Assembly (NCBI GenBank): GCA_903772945.1
Contig: CAICTM010000019.1
Coordinates: 47,501 to 111,500 of the forward strand
Reading direction: 5' to 3'
DNA length: 64,000 nucleotides
Origin: Seminavis robusta
Taxonomy: Eukaryota; Bacillariophyta; Bacillariophyceae; Naviculales; Naviculaceae
Each line of letters begins with the position of its first letter. Positions within the stretch are counted from its first letter, which is position 1. Shown piece after piece: positions 30,896-42,574 of the stretch. The notes beneath the pieces are model-generated. The model was not told the DNA's origin, did not search any database, and saw only the letters and a list, made by a program, of their open reading frames with translations. Both the position numbers and the translations under genes were made by a program.

Positions 30896-32162
30896 AATCG
30901 ATCTAAATGTTAAAACACGTTAAATACAGGTTTGGTACTTACGGATACACATGACCGTTGATTCTGCAACTGAAGTGCGGGTACACTAATTTACACAGTA
31001 AACGCGAGCCAATCGATTTCAGAGTGCAACTGAGGGGGTAACCAAAAGGTGCGTCGTCTCAAAGAGACGGAATAAAGTTGCTTTGCAAGCTGGTTGATGG
31101 TAAAACCAATCTTCTGGGTTGTGTATCACATCCGTAATGCACCTTGCGTTTTCTACCACAGCAACAGCTTCTTGGTTTCAATGTATGTGATGAACAGAGC
31201 AGGAACTTGCCCTTTGGTTGGATTTGCAAGCAGGATGAAACTTAGAATCTGAAGCCCAGCTTGCCCTTGCTCTTCCCTGCAATCAACCAATTCTCATCCA
31301 CAGGTTCTGGATGATACTAGTACCCGGCCCCGCCGCAACATTGATCTTACCTTCTACTAGTATTAGAAGTTGCAACCCGCGGGATAGATCTGGCTGGAAG
31401 ACGATGTCATTGCTGGCAAGGTTCGGGATTCATTCCTTATTCATTAGGTTGTCAGAAGAAGGCTGCGTGCATCATGGGGAACCTCACAACGTTGGATATT
31501 CTGCCTGAGGTAGAGATAGATTGCATGGCAGCAAAGCAGCATTAGGCTTCATCATGTTCCTGGAGGCTAGAAACCAGCAGTGTAGCTACTGGATCTATCT
31601 TTGCCAAAAGAGATTCATGGAGGCCGTCACAAATATAATGCGCTTGATAGGTCGTACCGGTGCCAGCACCAGCATCCTATGGTTGCAGTCGGATACATCT
31701 GAAGCAACCGTGCTTGCCTTGTCCATAACCAAAGGGAATACTGATACGCAGACATTGGCGACCATCTTGGGGCTTTCATGCTGAAGAAAACTGGTTGGGA
31801 GGGCAAAAAGCACCAAAGCAAGGGGGTGGACAAACACATACACGTACACGAAGGCTGTCGGCAGGTAGGGTTAATATTATCCCGTAGTCCGTCCGTCGTC
31901 AGTATATCCAAAAGGGACAACGACAATGGCTCCTTGGCCAAGTCTTCACAACCCGAAGCAGCGGCAGAGGGAAAAGATAGTATTGCTCCTGTTGTCAATC
32001 TCGTTGGGTAAATCGCTCGACTGGGTACTGACTTATCCATACGTTTAAATTTCTAGCTAGACGTGGCAAAAGGCTTGGAGCTGGCAATACGATTGATTAT
32101 TTTCTGAAGGGCGTTGAGCAAGAGGAAAGTGTTTCTCATCATCACCATCATCAAGCAAGATC
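30896..32162. other. Intergenic upstream of the THOC2 gene
   Basis: No coding region, RNA gene or clear repeat is supported. Short open frames on both strands lack recognisable features. The last few hundred bases are the presumed promoter of the downstream gene. Confidence 0.4.
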
Positions 32163-35100
32163 ATGTCACTGCCCAGCAAGGACGACATTCGTTCTGCGTT
32201 TGTAGCTGGCAAAATTCCCGTGGGACGTCAGCTGCTATGGCAAGCCCTGCAAGTTGGTGTAACGTCTGAAGAAAGCTCTACTTCCGTGGCCAACACACTG
32301 TCCGAGCTGCTCTTCCAGAAGCCCACAGATGATAATGATCCCGACCTAGAGGAGCACTTGGTCGACGCCTTTTGGTTGGCGAGCAGCTCGATAGTGGACG
32401 AAGAAGAAAAGAAGGACGCCGTCAAAGGAGGAGAAGAAAAGGGAGCTGTCAATGGAGGGAACGCCGTTGCTGGGCCCAGCAGCCGAGATTCTCTGGCCAA
32501 GATTCTCAAATCCATTTTGAGTTCATCAGAAGAGGGAGAAGACGCTGCTATTGTGAGCAAGAAGAACTCCCTGAAGATCCACTTACAGAGCCACTTGGAC
32601 CCCGTCCTACTGGAAAAGTCGGGTCTGGTCAATTCGGAGAAGGATCTCATGAAGAAGTTGAGAATGCTCAACACTAGGAACTATCGACAACACAAGTTCA
32701 ATCTGTTACAAGAAGAAAGCGAAGGCTTCTCCAAGGTGCTGGAAGCCCTCGTCAAACACGATTTCTCCGCGCTCAAAGGAATCATTGGCACGTTTCATGT
32801 CGACCCCAATCGGATCTTGGATCTGGCACTGGACGTGGTTATCGAAGAGACCAACTCACACAAAAAGAAGGAACCCATGGAACTGGGGTGGCTCAAGGAG
32901 GTCTCGATTGATAAAATACCCGCGCTCATGGCCTTCAAGCTAAAACACACCGCCGCCGATCCCAACCAGACCCAACGGATATTGCAGACGATCGCTTCTC
33001 TCTGCATTCGAGAGCCTGGGATTCTCCCGGTGGCGAAAATGTCGCTCTACCTAGAACCCATCACAACCCCGTTGGGCCAAACATTCCCTCTGTTTTCGCA
33101 AATTGAACGAAAACGCGTGAGGAGCGTGGGAAAGGTGAGCCTAGGAGGATCCTCAGCTTCCAAGAAGAAAGAAGAGGAACGAGATGCCCAGAATCAGGCC
33201 AAGCTCGCAGACCTATTGAAACAATTGGAGCAAACGCATCGGATACAACTATTAAACATGCTGCTGAAAGAGCGACAATGGAAGTTGGTACAAGTTCTGT
33301 TTCCGAATCGGGATGAACTGAAGCAGATTTTGACACTCTATCAACCACTGGGATCAGCCGTCTGCGACTGGATCCACGCAGAACTGATTCCGCTATGCGA
33401 CAAGTATTGCCAAAAACCTCCATCCGACTTGGTGAAGCCTTTGTCGACGACGCTACCCGCCAAGAAGAAAGAGGAATCGACAACAACATCAACGAAGGAT
33501 GGTAATAGCGACGAGGAAGCCACAGCGGAAAGTGTGGTAGAAAAAGTGTCCGGGCCCTTGCTGTGTATTCTGGACTCGGGGTGCATTGTGGCCCGACCAA
33601 CCTTGTACTGTCAATTATGTCGATTATTGCGCGCGTTGCTGACACGAGATGGATCATCAGAAGAGGGAAATCTGTCGCCGTCAACAACTTTGTATTCCTT
33701 CATTGAGTCCTTTCTATTACCTTCGCTCTCACTTTTCCCAGCCAGCCCATCCCTCTCTCTGGAGGTTTGGTCCATTCTGAAGCTTTTCCCATACACAACA
33801 CGGTATCAACTATATCGAGATTGGCGTGGAGTCGGACTGGAAAAGGCCGGCCTGCAGCTATTCGGTGACAAGAAGAAACCGTTAGTACTCGTAGAGAGTG
33901 AAATGCATGCTGGCAAAGATGCTCGATACGTTTTGAAGCGGCTGTCAAAAGATACCATTCGGGAAGCTTGTCGACAAATCGGAAAAGTAACCCACTCCAG
34001 CCCGCTGGTAATGTTCACAACTGTTCTGAATCAAATCGAATCCTACGACAACCTGGTGACCGTAATGGTCGACGCACTACAATTTGTTACACCCTTGGGA
34101 CTCGACGTTTTGGGATTCTGCATGCTCAGTCGACTCTGCGGAAGTGCAAACAACGAGGGAGATCGAAGCCGCTCGAAAGGTATGGTGATGAAATCAAGCA
34201 GCAGAGAACGACGACTGACCTATTCAAATGCTCTCCATTATTATTTTCCTCGCCAATATACTGTTCAATGACCTGACGTATGTGTGTCCGTGTTTGCAAA
34301 TCAATCGGGAAATAATGCACCAATCACCTTGACAAAACTTGCCACTGTTACGTTGGCATGGCGTTGAATGAATTGTATCGGATGATCTTGCAATTCACCT
34401 TTCTATGATTTACAGAGGGCGGGATCAACGTTGCCTTGTGGTTACAATCGATGGAATCCTTCATTGGATCGTTTTATGAGAGGTATCCGTTTGTGGAGTT
34501 TCGAGGGATTGTATGTTACGTTATGCGGCGACTGAAAAGTGGGCATGTCACAGAGTTGGGGGTGCTCAGAAGCCTACTAAAGACAACAGGGGGGTGGAGC
34601 TTTGCTGACTATTCGCCAGCGGCATCATTGTCTTTGGCACAGCTGGAGGGACGAGCGGGATCAACACTCTTGAAGAGAGAAACCATGACCTTTGGTGTCG
34701 TCGACAAGTTTAATCTACGTGCAAGTCGGCAGCTACGATTTGTGCTTCAAAGCGAGGATATCGGCGTTTCCTTGCTGATCTTGTTGGCACAAGTGAGATC
34801 GAAGATTGTTTTTGAAGACGGAGGTGGTCGCCCCAAACCAGTCAAGCTGATTGGGAGTCTGTTCGATACTACCCAAGTAGTGATAACTACATTGTTGGAC
34901 TTTATGACCAAGTCATCTGAATTGGCGCAGCCTTTGGGCGGGAGCAAGAAAAGCGACGGGGAGAACGGGAAAGAGAAGACGACAACAGAAAAAATGCCTT
35001 CGGATGAGATCATGCAATTTGCGACGTCTTTGCCCAAGTTGACCGAGTTAGTCAAAGTCTACGGAATTGACATGGCTACTGCTTGGATGTTGTGCAGGCC

Positions 35101-37031
35101 ACTCGTGCGAGCTGCTGAAAAGGACGAGTATGCCAATGCGACCGATACAAGCGCTGTGCTATCCTTTGCAATGACGGAGGAAACCAGAGAATCATACAAG
35201 TCTTTGGTGCACAAGGAAAGTACCTGGGACAATATCAGCCAGGACTTCTTTGAGATTTTCTTTGTTCACACACTGTACGACCTGTTGTGCCCTGAAAACA
35301 TCTACAACGCTGAAATCACCCGCGTGACTAGAGAGATCGAGCGTCTCAGCCAAAGAAAGAACCAAGTCGGTGGCGGTATTTCTCTGCAACCTGGCAGTGT
35401 TGGAGGTGGAAGGCAGGAGAACCCAATGGAAGAAATCGAACGACTGAAGAACGTATCATCAACACTTTCATCACAGATCAGTGAACAAAAGGAGAGAGTC
35501 GCCCTGATCCAGGAAAAGATGAAGGGTGCCGCCGCAGGCTTCTTCCCAAAGAAAGACGTCTCTGTTTCTGCAGTGAACACGTTCCTGTCGCAATGTATTT
35601 TCCCGCGTTCTATGCAAGGCCCTGACGATGCCATGTATTGTGCTCAGTTCGTCTCTCTGCTGCACAAAGGTGAAACGCCTGGATTCAGCACGCTTCACTA
35701 TTTGGACGAGCTTGTTTCCGTGCTGTCAAGCTCCCTCTTTGGGGTGACCGAAGGGGAAGCGGCTAACCTCTCAATTTTGCTTCTAGAAACTTGGAAAATG
35801 GTTTGCCGATGGCGGTACGACGAGAAGGCCTTTGAAGACGAAGTAGCTGGAAAGCCTGGGTCCTACATGGTAGACCCAGTTGAGGAAGGCGGAACCACAA
35901 GCGAAGGAAATCTCTATCCAGTCACATTCGAACAGTACCGGTTGCGGTTTGAGAGATGGCACATGGCCATTGGCGCAGCGGCGCTAGGATGCCTGCAATC
36001 ATCGGAGTACATGCACACCAGGGCTTCTCTGATAGTTTTGTCTCGGATTGTGGAGGTATTCCCAACTCGCCCGAACTTGGGGAATAAGCTGTTCGAGGTT
36101 CTAGAACCTCTAAAGTCGGATGGGAACAGTGCTTTGCCAGATATTCGGTCTGCGGCGCAGGCCTACTTCATGCAATTGACAAAAGCCCGAGCTGACGGTG
36201 TCTGGAAGGAGGAAGATGCAGCCATGGTACAAGCTCGTGTCAAAGCCGAGAAGGCAGCGCAGGAGCTCCGCAAGAGGAAAGCACAAGAGCTTTTTGATGA
36301 CATGAAAATGGAGAGTGAGAAGATCAACGCGGAAATTGGGGGCGACGATCGTCGCGACCGCTTTGGTGGAAGAGACCGTCGCGGCCGCCCTTCCGATTCT
36401 CGAGATTATGGGCGTGGGGGCTCAGGGCCTGATGGCCGACGTGTAAGTTCATCATATCCAATCCCACACCATCTTCTGCATTCAACAATTACATCCTCAA
36501 CGAAATTGCACGTATTCAACAACTATCCGGTGCACCCAGTCCCCCGCTTTGAACGCAAACGCACCAAACTTTGAGCCGCCCCCGAGAAGAACAGGAACTG
36601 GGGAGGTGCCAGCACGTGACAGAGGTGGCGACCGTCGAAGTGGAGGTACATCGCGCGAGGCGGATCGTCGCAGAGATGGCGACACGAGAGGCGGACGCGA
36701 CAGTGCACCGCTTCTGGGAAGCCTGGGGCGAGCCGAGACCCACTCGGCTCCGGCTCGGGGTCCGGCTGCAGATTCCGCCGGTAGACGCAACGATGAGGAG
36801 GAACCTCGAGGGTTGGAGGGAAGATGGGAGGGGTCTCGAAATCCCGGAGGAGGGGGCCGAAGCAGAGCCAAACGAGGCCGTTCACCGTCTCCAGATGGTG
36901 ATCGCGGCGAGAGCAGAGGTGGTCGTAGCGATCGCCAACCCTCAAAGAGATCTAGAACTGAATCTGGTGTTGACGGGCACAGATCGCCAGACCATGGCCG
37001 CAGCGGAGGTGGGGGGAGGCGAAGGCGGTAA
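32163..37031 (+). CDS. THOC2: THO complex subunit 2 (THOC2/Tho2), three exons
   Basis: The exons are 32163-34179, 34416-36442 and 36540-37031, giving 1511 residues, close to the usual length of the family. The first intron (236 bp, GTATGG...ACAG, phase 1) joins SRSK to EGGINVALWLQS. The second (97 bp, GTAAGT...CCAG, phase 0) joins PDGRR to SPALNANAPNF. Diagnostic Tho2 segments include NTRNYRQHKFNLLQEESEGF in the N-terminal part and TWDNISQDFFEIFFVHTLYD followed by YNAEITRVTREIERLSQ in the middle. The C-terminus is a long Arg/Gly/Ser/Asp-rich tail, probably disordered and RNA-binding. THOC2 is the scaffold of the THO/TREX complex, which couples transcription with mRNA packaging and nuclear export. 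The assignment rests on these segments, order and length; splice sites are read from sequence. Confidence 0.85.
34180..34415 (+). other. THOC2 intron 1
   Basis: It has a GTATGG donor and a GATTTACAG acceptor and is phase 1. The unspliced frame ends at a stop near 34271. Splicing restores an uninterrupted Tho2 sequence. Confidence 0.8.
36443..36539 (+). other. THOC2 intron 2
   Basis: It has a GTAAGT donor and a CACCCAG acceptor and is phase 0. It connects the RD/RG-rich end of exon 2 to the Arg-rich exon 3, keeping the biased composition continuous across the junction. Confidence 0.75.
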
Positions 37032-37955
37032 AATGCTTTGGCCTGTCTGTGCCCAGCTTGTGCTCGGCTGCTACCGGTATTCTTGCTGCTGGATCACCTT
37101 GTACCGTCATAACCCAGTTGCTAATAATGTTTTTAGTTGTGCCACCACTCGCTCCTGCTGGTACGTCGCCCTCTACCGTAGCCCTGTGACCCTTTGCTTT
37201 CAGCCGATGAAGATAACCCACATGATACCGGTATGGTACCAAACGCAACAAATTCTAAGAGGGAGGCAAAGCACCTCGGCGGCAAAATGCTGTACATCGT
37301 ACCTCGGTAGCTCGCGCCTCGGTGGCAGTGGCAACATGCTCACCTCCAAGGAAAGCACCTCGGCGGCAGATTCTGCACCTCTCTAGGGCGCGCAACCCCG
37401 GCGGCAACATTCTGCACCTCTAGCTAGTGGGGCAAAGCACCTCGGGGGCAAATGCTGCACCATTTTTATCGGCACCAAGGAACCTAGTTAGTCATGCATC
37501 TCAGAGTTGTGTGTTACCATACATGTTACCGAGTACCAGCTAGCAAGCACAATAGCTAGCTTGCGAGCGTTGCATCCCATCTGCTTGGTTTTGAAGCCAC
37601 ATACAGCATGACATTGAGCGAGCAAGATATCTGCTCAGCGTGGGTACACGTCCTTTAGCACCTGGTGCTACTCCTACCTTGCAGTTATGAACAGAACTGC
37701 GAGATTGGATTCTATTCCCTATTCTTGGTAAGGCGTGGAAAGCCGTCCTGACATGTTGTAGGAACGGAGCTGGGCAGGAAGAGATTCTAATCAGTGTACC
37801 TGGTGCCAGTTCTACCTGTCGTAATAACAGAAATGCAAGGTTCTGTTCGTGCGTTTATGGAGCTACAGTAGCTTTACAGGATGGCCGGAACGGATGAACG
37901 GTCTTCCAGGCCAATCTTCATTGCTTCCAAGGCAAGAGTGTCAAAGCTGCTTTAG
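37032..37955. other. Intergenic between convergent genes, with short repeats
   Basis: No gene is supported. The region holds a degenerate array of about 42-bp units (37265-37465) and two diverged copies of a GTACCTGGTGC...CTACCT segment near 37660 and 37795. Confidence 0.5.
37265..37465 (+). repeat. Degenerate ~42-bp tandem repeat
   Basis: The core GCACCTCGGCGGCAAAATGC or a close variant recurs near 37270, 37354, 37396 and 37437, followed by CTGCACC or CTGTAC. Spacing is about 84, 42 and 42 bp, so one intermediate unit is worn. Confidence 0.65.
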
Positions 37956-40135
37956 CTACACGTCCTCCTGACTCATCTCCTCATCAGGGCCAAACTCAAC
38001 TACCATCTCTTTTGTGATCACTTCATCACGTTGGCTTGCTGTTGCCACTTGATTGAACAGGAGAAGCTGGAGATGGAACGATCGGACCAGAAGTGGGGCT
38101 TGCACGATACGAACCAAAGGAACGATCCAAATGAGGCTCGATCCGTTGAGGTCGTCCAATTTCAGGACGTACCACACCACCGATACGACGACGAATGCGA
38201 CTTTCAGAAAGAAACCGAGACTCAGACACAGCTGAAGCACAATGGAAACTCTTGGTCGAATGCTGTCGCGGACTTCGATTTGGCTGTCGCTCCAGAATCG
38301 GTAGTAGATCATTAGAACTTGTGAGGAAAGTTCGATGCAAGTTCCCAAAGCTTCAATTGTCCCAAACATGATCAGATCCAGTGGAGCTTTCATATTGGAG
38401 CTGTCCTCTTCCATCACGTAGAGCATTGTGGCGATGAAAACAACACGATTGGCGAATAGTACCTTGTTCATCTCATGGCCGCGAAGAAAAAGTTCCACGC
38501 CACAGACGCTCAATAGGGCCATCGCTGAATGTGAAAACGTTTGAATCCCTGCAGTGACAACTTCTGAATCATCCCCACTAAGGGCAAGAATAGCCCAAGC
38601 CAGCACCGCCAAGATTGGCACTTGGATTGACAGGTTGACCCAGTAGCTGGCAAGATGAACCTTCTTTTCCGATGCCTGGTAAGGGCGGCTCCATTTACCA
38701 AGAGCCAATTGCACCAGAAGATACATGAAACGGATAGCCACCATCCAGTAGAAGAGGTTGGGTGCTGTGAATTCGTCAACAGTTGTTGTTGCAACCAAGG
38801 AGGCAAATTTGTCAGTGTCCCCAATGAAAGCTTCGCTCTTTGTTGGCTCGAACGGGGAGCCGAATGCATCTCCCGTGGCTTCCGGCATTTCTAATCCTAT
38901 TTGTTCATCTTCTTCAGTTTGGGAAGAGGATGTGCTCGTGACAGCAAAGACATCAGCTGATGAATTTTCGTTGATTGCAGTGGTTTCCTCGGAAGGGCTG
39001 TCGACGTTGTCTTCTTCAGTCGCACCGACTGTTTCGGAGGCCGCTTCACCTGTTTCCGAGGATGCGGGTGGGACCTGAAGATCATTCAAGGGCGAGGATT
39101 CAGTGGGGCCTGTTCCCGACGACGTGGGTGGGACCTGGAGATCATTCAAGGGTGAAGATTGAGAGGGGCCCGTACCCGAGGACGCGGTTTGTTCCTGTGC
39201 AGGTATTAGATCATTCAATTGTGAGGATTGAGAGGGGGGAGAAGTGAAAGCAACGGTAGCGACGCCATCAATCGATTGTGAGGATTGAGAGAGAGAAGAA
39301 GTGACAGCAACGGTAGAGAGCTGGGAGGGAGAAGAAGTGGCAGCAACGACGACATCATTGACCATAGCAGGCACGGGAGCACGAGTCGGTGCAGCCACCG
39401 GCTACAAGGTTTTGTTGTCAACATCAGAATGGACCAACATCGCGCTTCCTTTTGAGACAATCAACAAAAAAACTGTAACCTACCTCTTCCGTTGGGAATG
39501 GAGTGGGCACAACCTTAGCGATGGCCGACATACTGGTGGAGTTGGCCCTGTTCGTGTCACGGTTGATCAAAGGCACAGTCAGCAACATGATTGCCTTTCA
39601 AACGATCATACAATGTCATGTCGACTTGCTACACGTACCATAGGAATAGTTCTGGAGGCTGGGCTTGCATGACATAGCCTTGTATATATGCTTCAGAGAT
39701 TACGTTGGTCAAGGCGTTGAGGACCAAATCTGTTGCAGGCAGCGGGACAAATTCCACGCGACGAAAGCTGATTTTGGCATCAAAGGTCACTGCCAAAACT
39801 TCCTGGGTCCATTGCCAATCATGAGACTTGTACGTAACCAAAACATCTTGGTAAGTTTGAGAGAACCCACTGGCAAAGACGCGCTTGTAATAAATCTCTG
39901 TCAGACGTAAGAGTTCCTGTATTTCCTCTATATTCAGCGTCTCTGGTGCCGTCCCGTTGACGTCGAAGCCGTAGGTCGCCGCCACCTCCATTTCGTAGGC
40001 CGCAAGAGCCTGATCCTGAAGAACCCGACCATAGCCTTGAGTCTGTTTCTGAAGAGACCGACCGTAGCTTCCCTTGGCTGATAGGAGGAGAAAGATGTAG
40101 GACAAGAGCCTACCAATCATATGGATCTTTGTCAT
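37956..40135 (-). CDS. Signal-peptide, Ser/Thr/Pro-stalk, seven-helix membrane protein (three exons)
   Basis: I read three exons: 39639-40135, 39484-39547 and 37956-39401, with introns GTACGT...ACAG and GTAGGT...TGTAG, giving 668 residues. Phases match (2, then 0), and the join yields a continuous PTPFPTEE-PVAAPTRAPVPA segment. Translation starts at ATG 40135 with a clear signal peptide (MTKIHMIGRLLSYIFLLLSA). A luminal or extracellular domain of about 130 residues follows (YYKRVFASGFSQTYQDVLVT ... NALTNVISEAYIQGYVMQA). Then comes a long Ser/Thr/Pro stalk containing repeats of SSPLNDLQVPP, then about seven hydrophobic helices (from FYWMVAIRFMYLLVQLAL to IVPLVRIVQAPLLVRSF), and an acidic C-terminus. 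The layout resembles a cell-surface receptor or channel, but no known family is recognised. The third exon alone could be taken for a shorter gene starting at 39365. Confidence 0.72.
39402..39483 (-). other. Intron 2 of the seven-helix protein gene
   Basis: The donor GTAGGT (from 39483) and acceptor CCTTGTAG (ending at 39402) enclose 82 bp in phase 0. The exon upstream ends TTCCCAACGGAAGAG, and the exon downstream starts CCGGTGGCTGCACC. Confidence 0.7.
39548..39638 (-). other. Intron 1 of the seven-helix protein gene
   Basis: The donor GTACGT (from 39638) and acceptor GAACAG (ending at 39548) enclose 91 bp in phase 2. The 64-nt exon that follows fits both neighbouring phases exactly, which supports the model. 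Confidence 0.68.
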
Positions 40136-40658
40136 GGTTTCTTTTGCAGTCTGCGGCGGTAGCTGAAGATAAGGAAGGAAGCAAGTAAGTTGGATGCGAA
40201 ACAAATGATATTATGATCCCTCCAGGAATCTAGCTCATTGCTACCTTTCGCCAAAGCTCCTTTGATTCTTGTGGAGATCTTTTTTGGAACCGGAACATCC
40301 AAAAAGATACACTTGCCAAAGACTGGACTGTCCCATACCGAAGCAAGGTGTTTTCGTCCACTGACAAAAGTCAAAACGACAGGCGCGCCGTACTGTATCA
40401 CGGCAAGACACCCATTTTCGTACAAGCTCCCGTGGGAGTCGAGTCAGAAAATTTCAAAAAGCCTGCTCCCTATTCGATCTTTGGTCCGGTACCGGTACGG
40501 CGGCACATCGATCCAGTACCGGGCAGTGGACCTACCATTTTGTCACGATCTTGCCAGTTCCTACCACCATCTCATCTTCGAGGTTCGACATGACAGCCCA
40601 AGAAAGCCAAGGCAGACGAGGAGATAACACATACATAGTCTACTAAACTGTTGGCACC

Positions 40659-42197
40659 ATGGTCAGAAAATTAAACCTCAAGAAACACAGCTCTGCTCCT
40701 GCTTCTGCTTCATCTTCTAGTGGCAGCCGAGGCTTTCCCTGCCCCTGCAGCTCCAATAGTGGCTCTAGTACAATTAGCAGCGGCCATGGGAAACGAAGTC
40801 GCTTGTCGCAGGTATCTCAGCCTCTGAACACTACCTTGGCAGTGCCAGCATGGAAGCTAGCAACCATTATCGCCTTGACGTTGTGCTTGGGAATGTCGCT
40901 ACGAGAACTGCTTCCAGTGGTTATGTCTCAAGACCAATTGACGATTTTTCTAAATGACTTGACTACCAGCACTACTACGGATGGTACCGGTTATCACCAT
41001 GTGAATCAACCCCAACCCATAATCCACGCCGAGGGCACCAATCGCAGCATCCTCCTGATTCATGTGGGCAAGGCTGCCGGTTCTACCCTGCGTAGAGCTA
41101 CCAAAGTGCTCTGTAAGAGTTTCAAGGATCCAAGGAATCCTCAAAAAGTGTTGCACAGAAGCTGCTGTGGCAAAAATACACTCGATCAACGCACCGTTCC
41201 TCTCACGGGAAAACTCATTCAAGATGTCTACCACATGTGGGCCTACAATGATACCATCTTTCCCAGAGTGACAACCTACTTGATTACCGTACGAAATCCC
41301 ATTGATCGCATCATTAGCACGTATCGGTATAGCCACCCTGACAACTGTCCCACACATCTACTCCAAGAAAAGGTACTACTCCCGTGGGCCTGTCAATTGC
41401 ACAAGAATGGAAAATTGACCAAACCCCATACACCCACCTATCAGTTATTCCGAACCTGCTTTCCATCAGCGGCCATGGAAGATTTTGCCCAATCCGTGGC
41501 ATCCCCCTGGGTCAATGGCAGTTACTTTGCCGCCAATCTCACCGTGGCACAACAATGGAAATGTCGCAAAATTGCCCGCTCCGTCGTCACGGGCAATGGT
41601 CCCGCCAATTCGGGCAGTGCTCCGCATATGGAGTTCAATTATCACTATTATGCCAAGGAAACCATGCTTCGCTATCCCGACAAGGAAATCATGGCGATTC
41701 GAACCGAACAGGAATGGGAAGATTTGTTGCATCTCGACAAATTTCTAGGTGGCGCGGGAATCATCAAAGACGTCCAACGCGAAATCACCCATGGCAGTGC
41801 CGACTTTGCACCCTCCCCCTTGTCCATCCCCGCCATTCAAAAACTGTGTTGTGTTCTCGTGCAAGAAATTGAACTCTATGCTACCATTCTCCACCGAGCC
41901 TTGAATTTGAGCCCGCAAGCGAAACAAGAGTCGTTGCACGATGTCTATCAGACGTGTAATATTAGTACCACCACAACTACCGGTACATTGCCGTCATGGG
42001 ACGACTGGAAGAGCGCATGCCAAAAGCGCTTGGCGGACGATGCCACGTGGATCGGGCAGCAAAAACTGGCCACCAGTCGGGAAATGATGACCAACAAATG
42101 GGGACAAGGATTGAAAGACGACAATGTACATGTGGATTGGCAAGCACGAGTACAGGTCCCAAGACCACAGGTTCTTGATGTACCGGGAGATGTATGA
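40659..42197 (+). CDS. Type II membrane sulfotransferase
   Basis: The protein has 512 residues from ATG at 40659. It has a Ser-rich cytosolic N-terminus (1-65), one membrane helix (about 66-84, LATIIALTLCLGMS) and a luminal catalytic domain. Both PAPS-binding signatures are visible: the 5'-phosphosulfate loop HVGKAAGSTL (135-144) and the 3'-phosphate motif VRNPIDRIISTYRYS (211-225). These fit the Golgi carbohydrate sulfotransferase superfamily (Sulfotransfer_2-like), which moves sulfate from PAPS to sugar hydroxyls. Several N-x-S/T sites and many Cys residues fit a luminal protein. In a diatom the likely acceptor is a sulfated cell-wall or extracellular polysaccharide, but that is inference. 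It is a single exon, divergent from the preceding gene with about 520 bp between starts. Confidence 0.85.
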   Translation: MVRKLNLKKHSSAPASASSSSGSRGFPCPCSSNSGSSTISSGHGKRSRLSQVSQPLNTTLAVPAWKLATIIALTLCLGMSLRELLPVVMSQDQLTIFLNDLTTSTTTDGTGYHHVNQPQPIIHAEGTNRSILLIHVGKAAGSTLRRATKVLCKSFKDPRNPQKVLHRSCCGKNTLDQRTVPLTGKLIQDVYHMWAYNDTIFPRVTTYLITVRNPIDRIISTYRYSHPDNCPTHLLQEKVLLPWACQLHKNGKLTKPHTPTYQLFRTCFPSAAMEDFAQSVASPWVNGSYFAANLTVAQQWKCRKIARSVVTGNGPANSGSAPHMEFNYHYYAKETMLRYPDKEIMAIRTEQEWEDLLHLDKFLGGAGIIKDVQREITHGSADFAPSPLSIPAIQKLCCVLVQEIELYATILHRALNLSPQAKQESLHDVYQTCNISTTTTTGTLPSWDDWKSACQKRLADDATWIGQQKLATSREMMTNKWGQGLKDDNVHVDWQARVQVPRPQVLDVPGDV

Positions 42198-42574
42198 ATG
42201 AACGAATAAATGAAAAAATTCAACAACAAGGCTCCATGTAGGGGCTACCGGTACGCAGGAGACACAGCTCGAGAACGCGTTACGAGGCGGTCAGGAGAAG
42301 CCATTGAATTTTTGGCGCTACTACCGGGTATGCAGATGATCACAATTCACTCAGGAGGGAAGACATGGAGTTCACCCTCATGCAACTCTTTCGATTATCG
42401 ACAGCAATCTGCCGGAATGCTATGACAGGGACTTGTTTTCTGGAGTAGGAGTAATAGCTATCTTTAGATCTTACAAAGCAAATTGTGTGCTTTCTTCTCT
42501 CTTTTCCTTGTTCTCATCCCACCATGCTTGACCCTTTCCAGTGTGTCTACTAGCTAGCTAGCTTCCAATTGCAA
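42198..42574. other. Intergenic between convergent genes
   Basis: The spacer holds the 3' ends of two convergent genes. It contains a CTAGCTAGCTAG run at 42550-42561 and no supported gene. Confidence 0.45.

Noticed and set aside
36571-37386. A 271-codon plus-strand frame overlapping the last THOC2 exon
   Set aside because: The alternative frame with Arg/Gly/Asp/Ser-rich composition continues the THOC2 tail and matches the splice phase; this one runs into spacer repeats.
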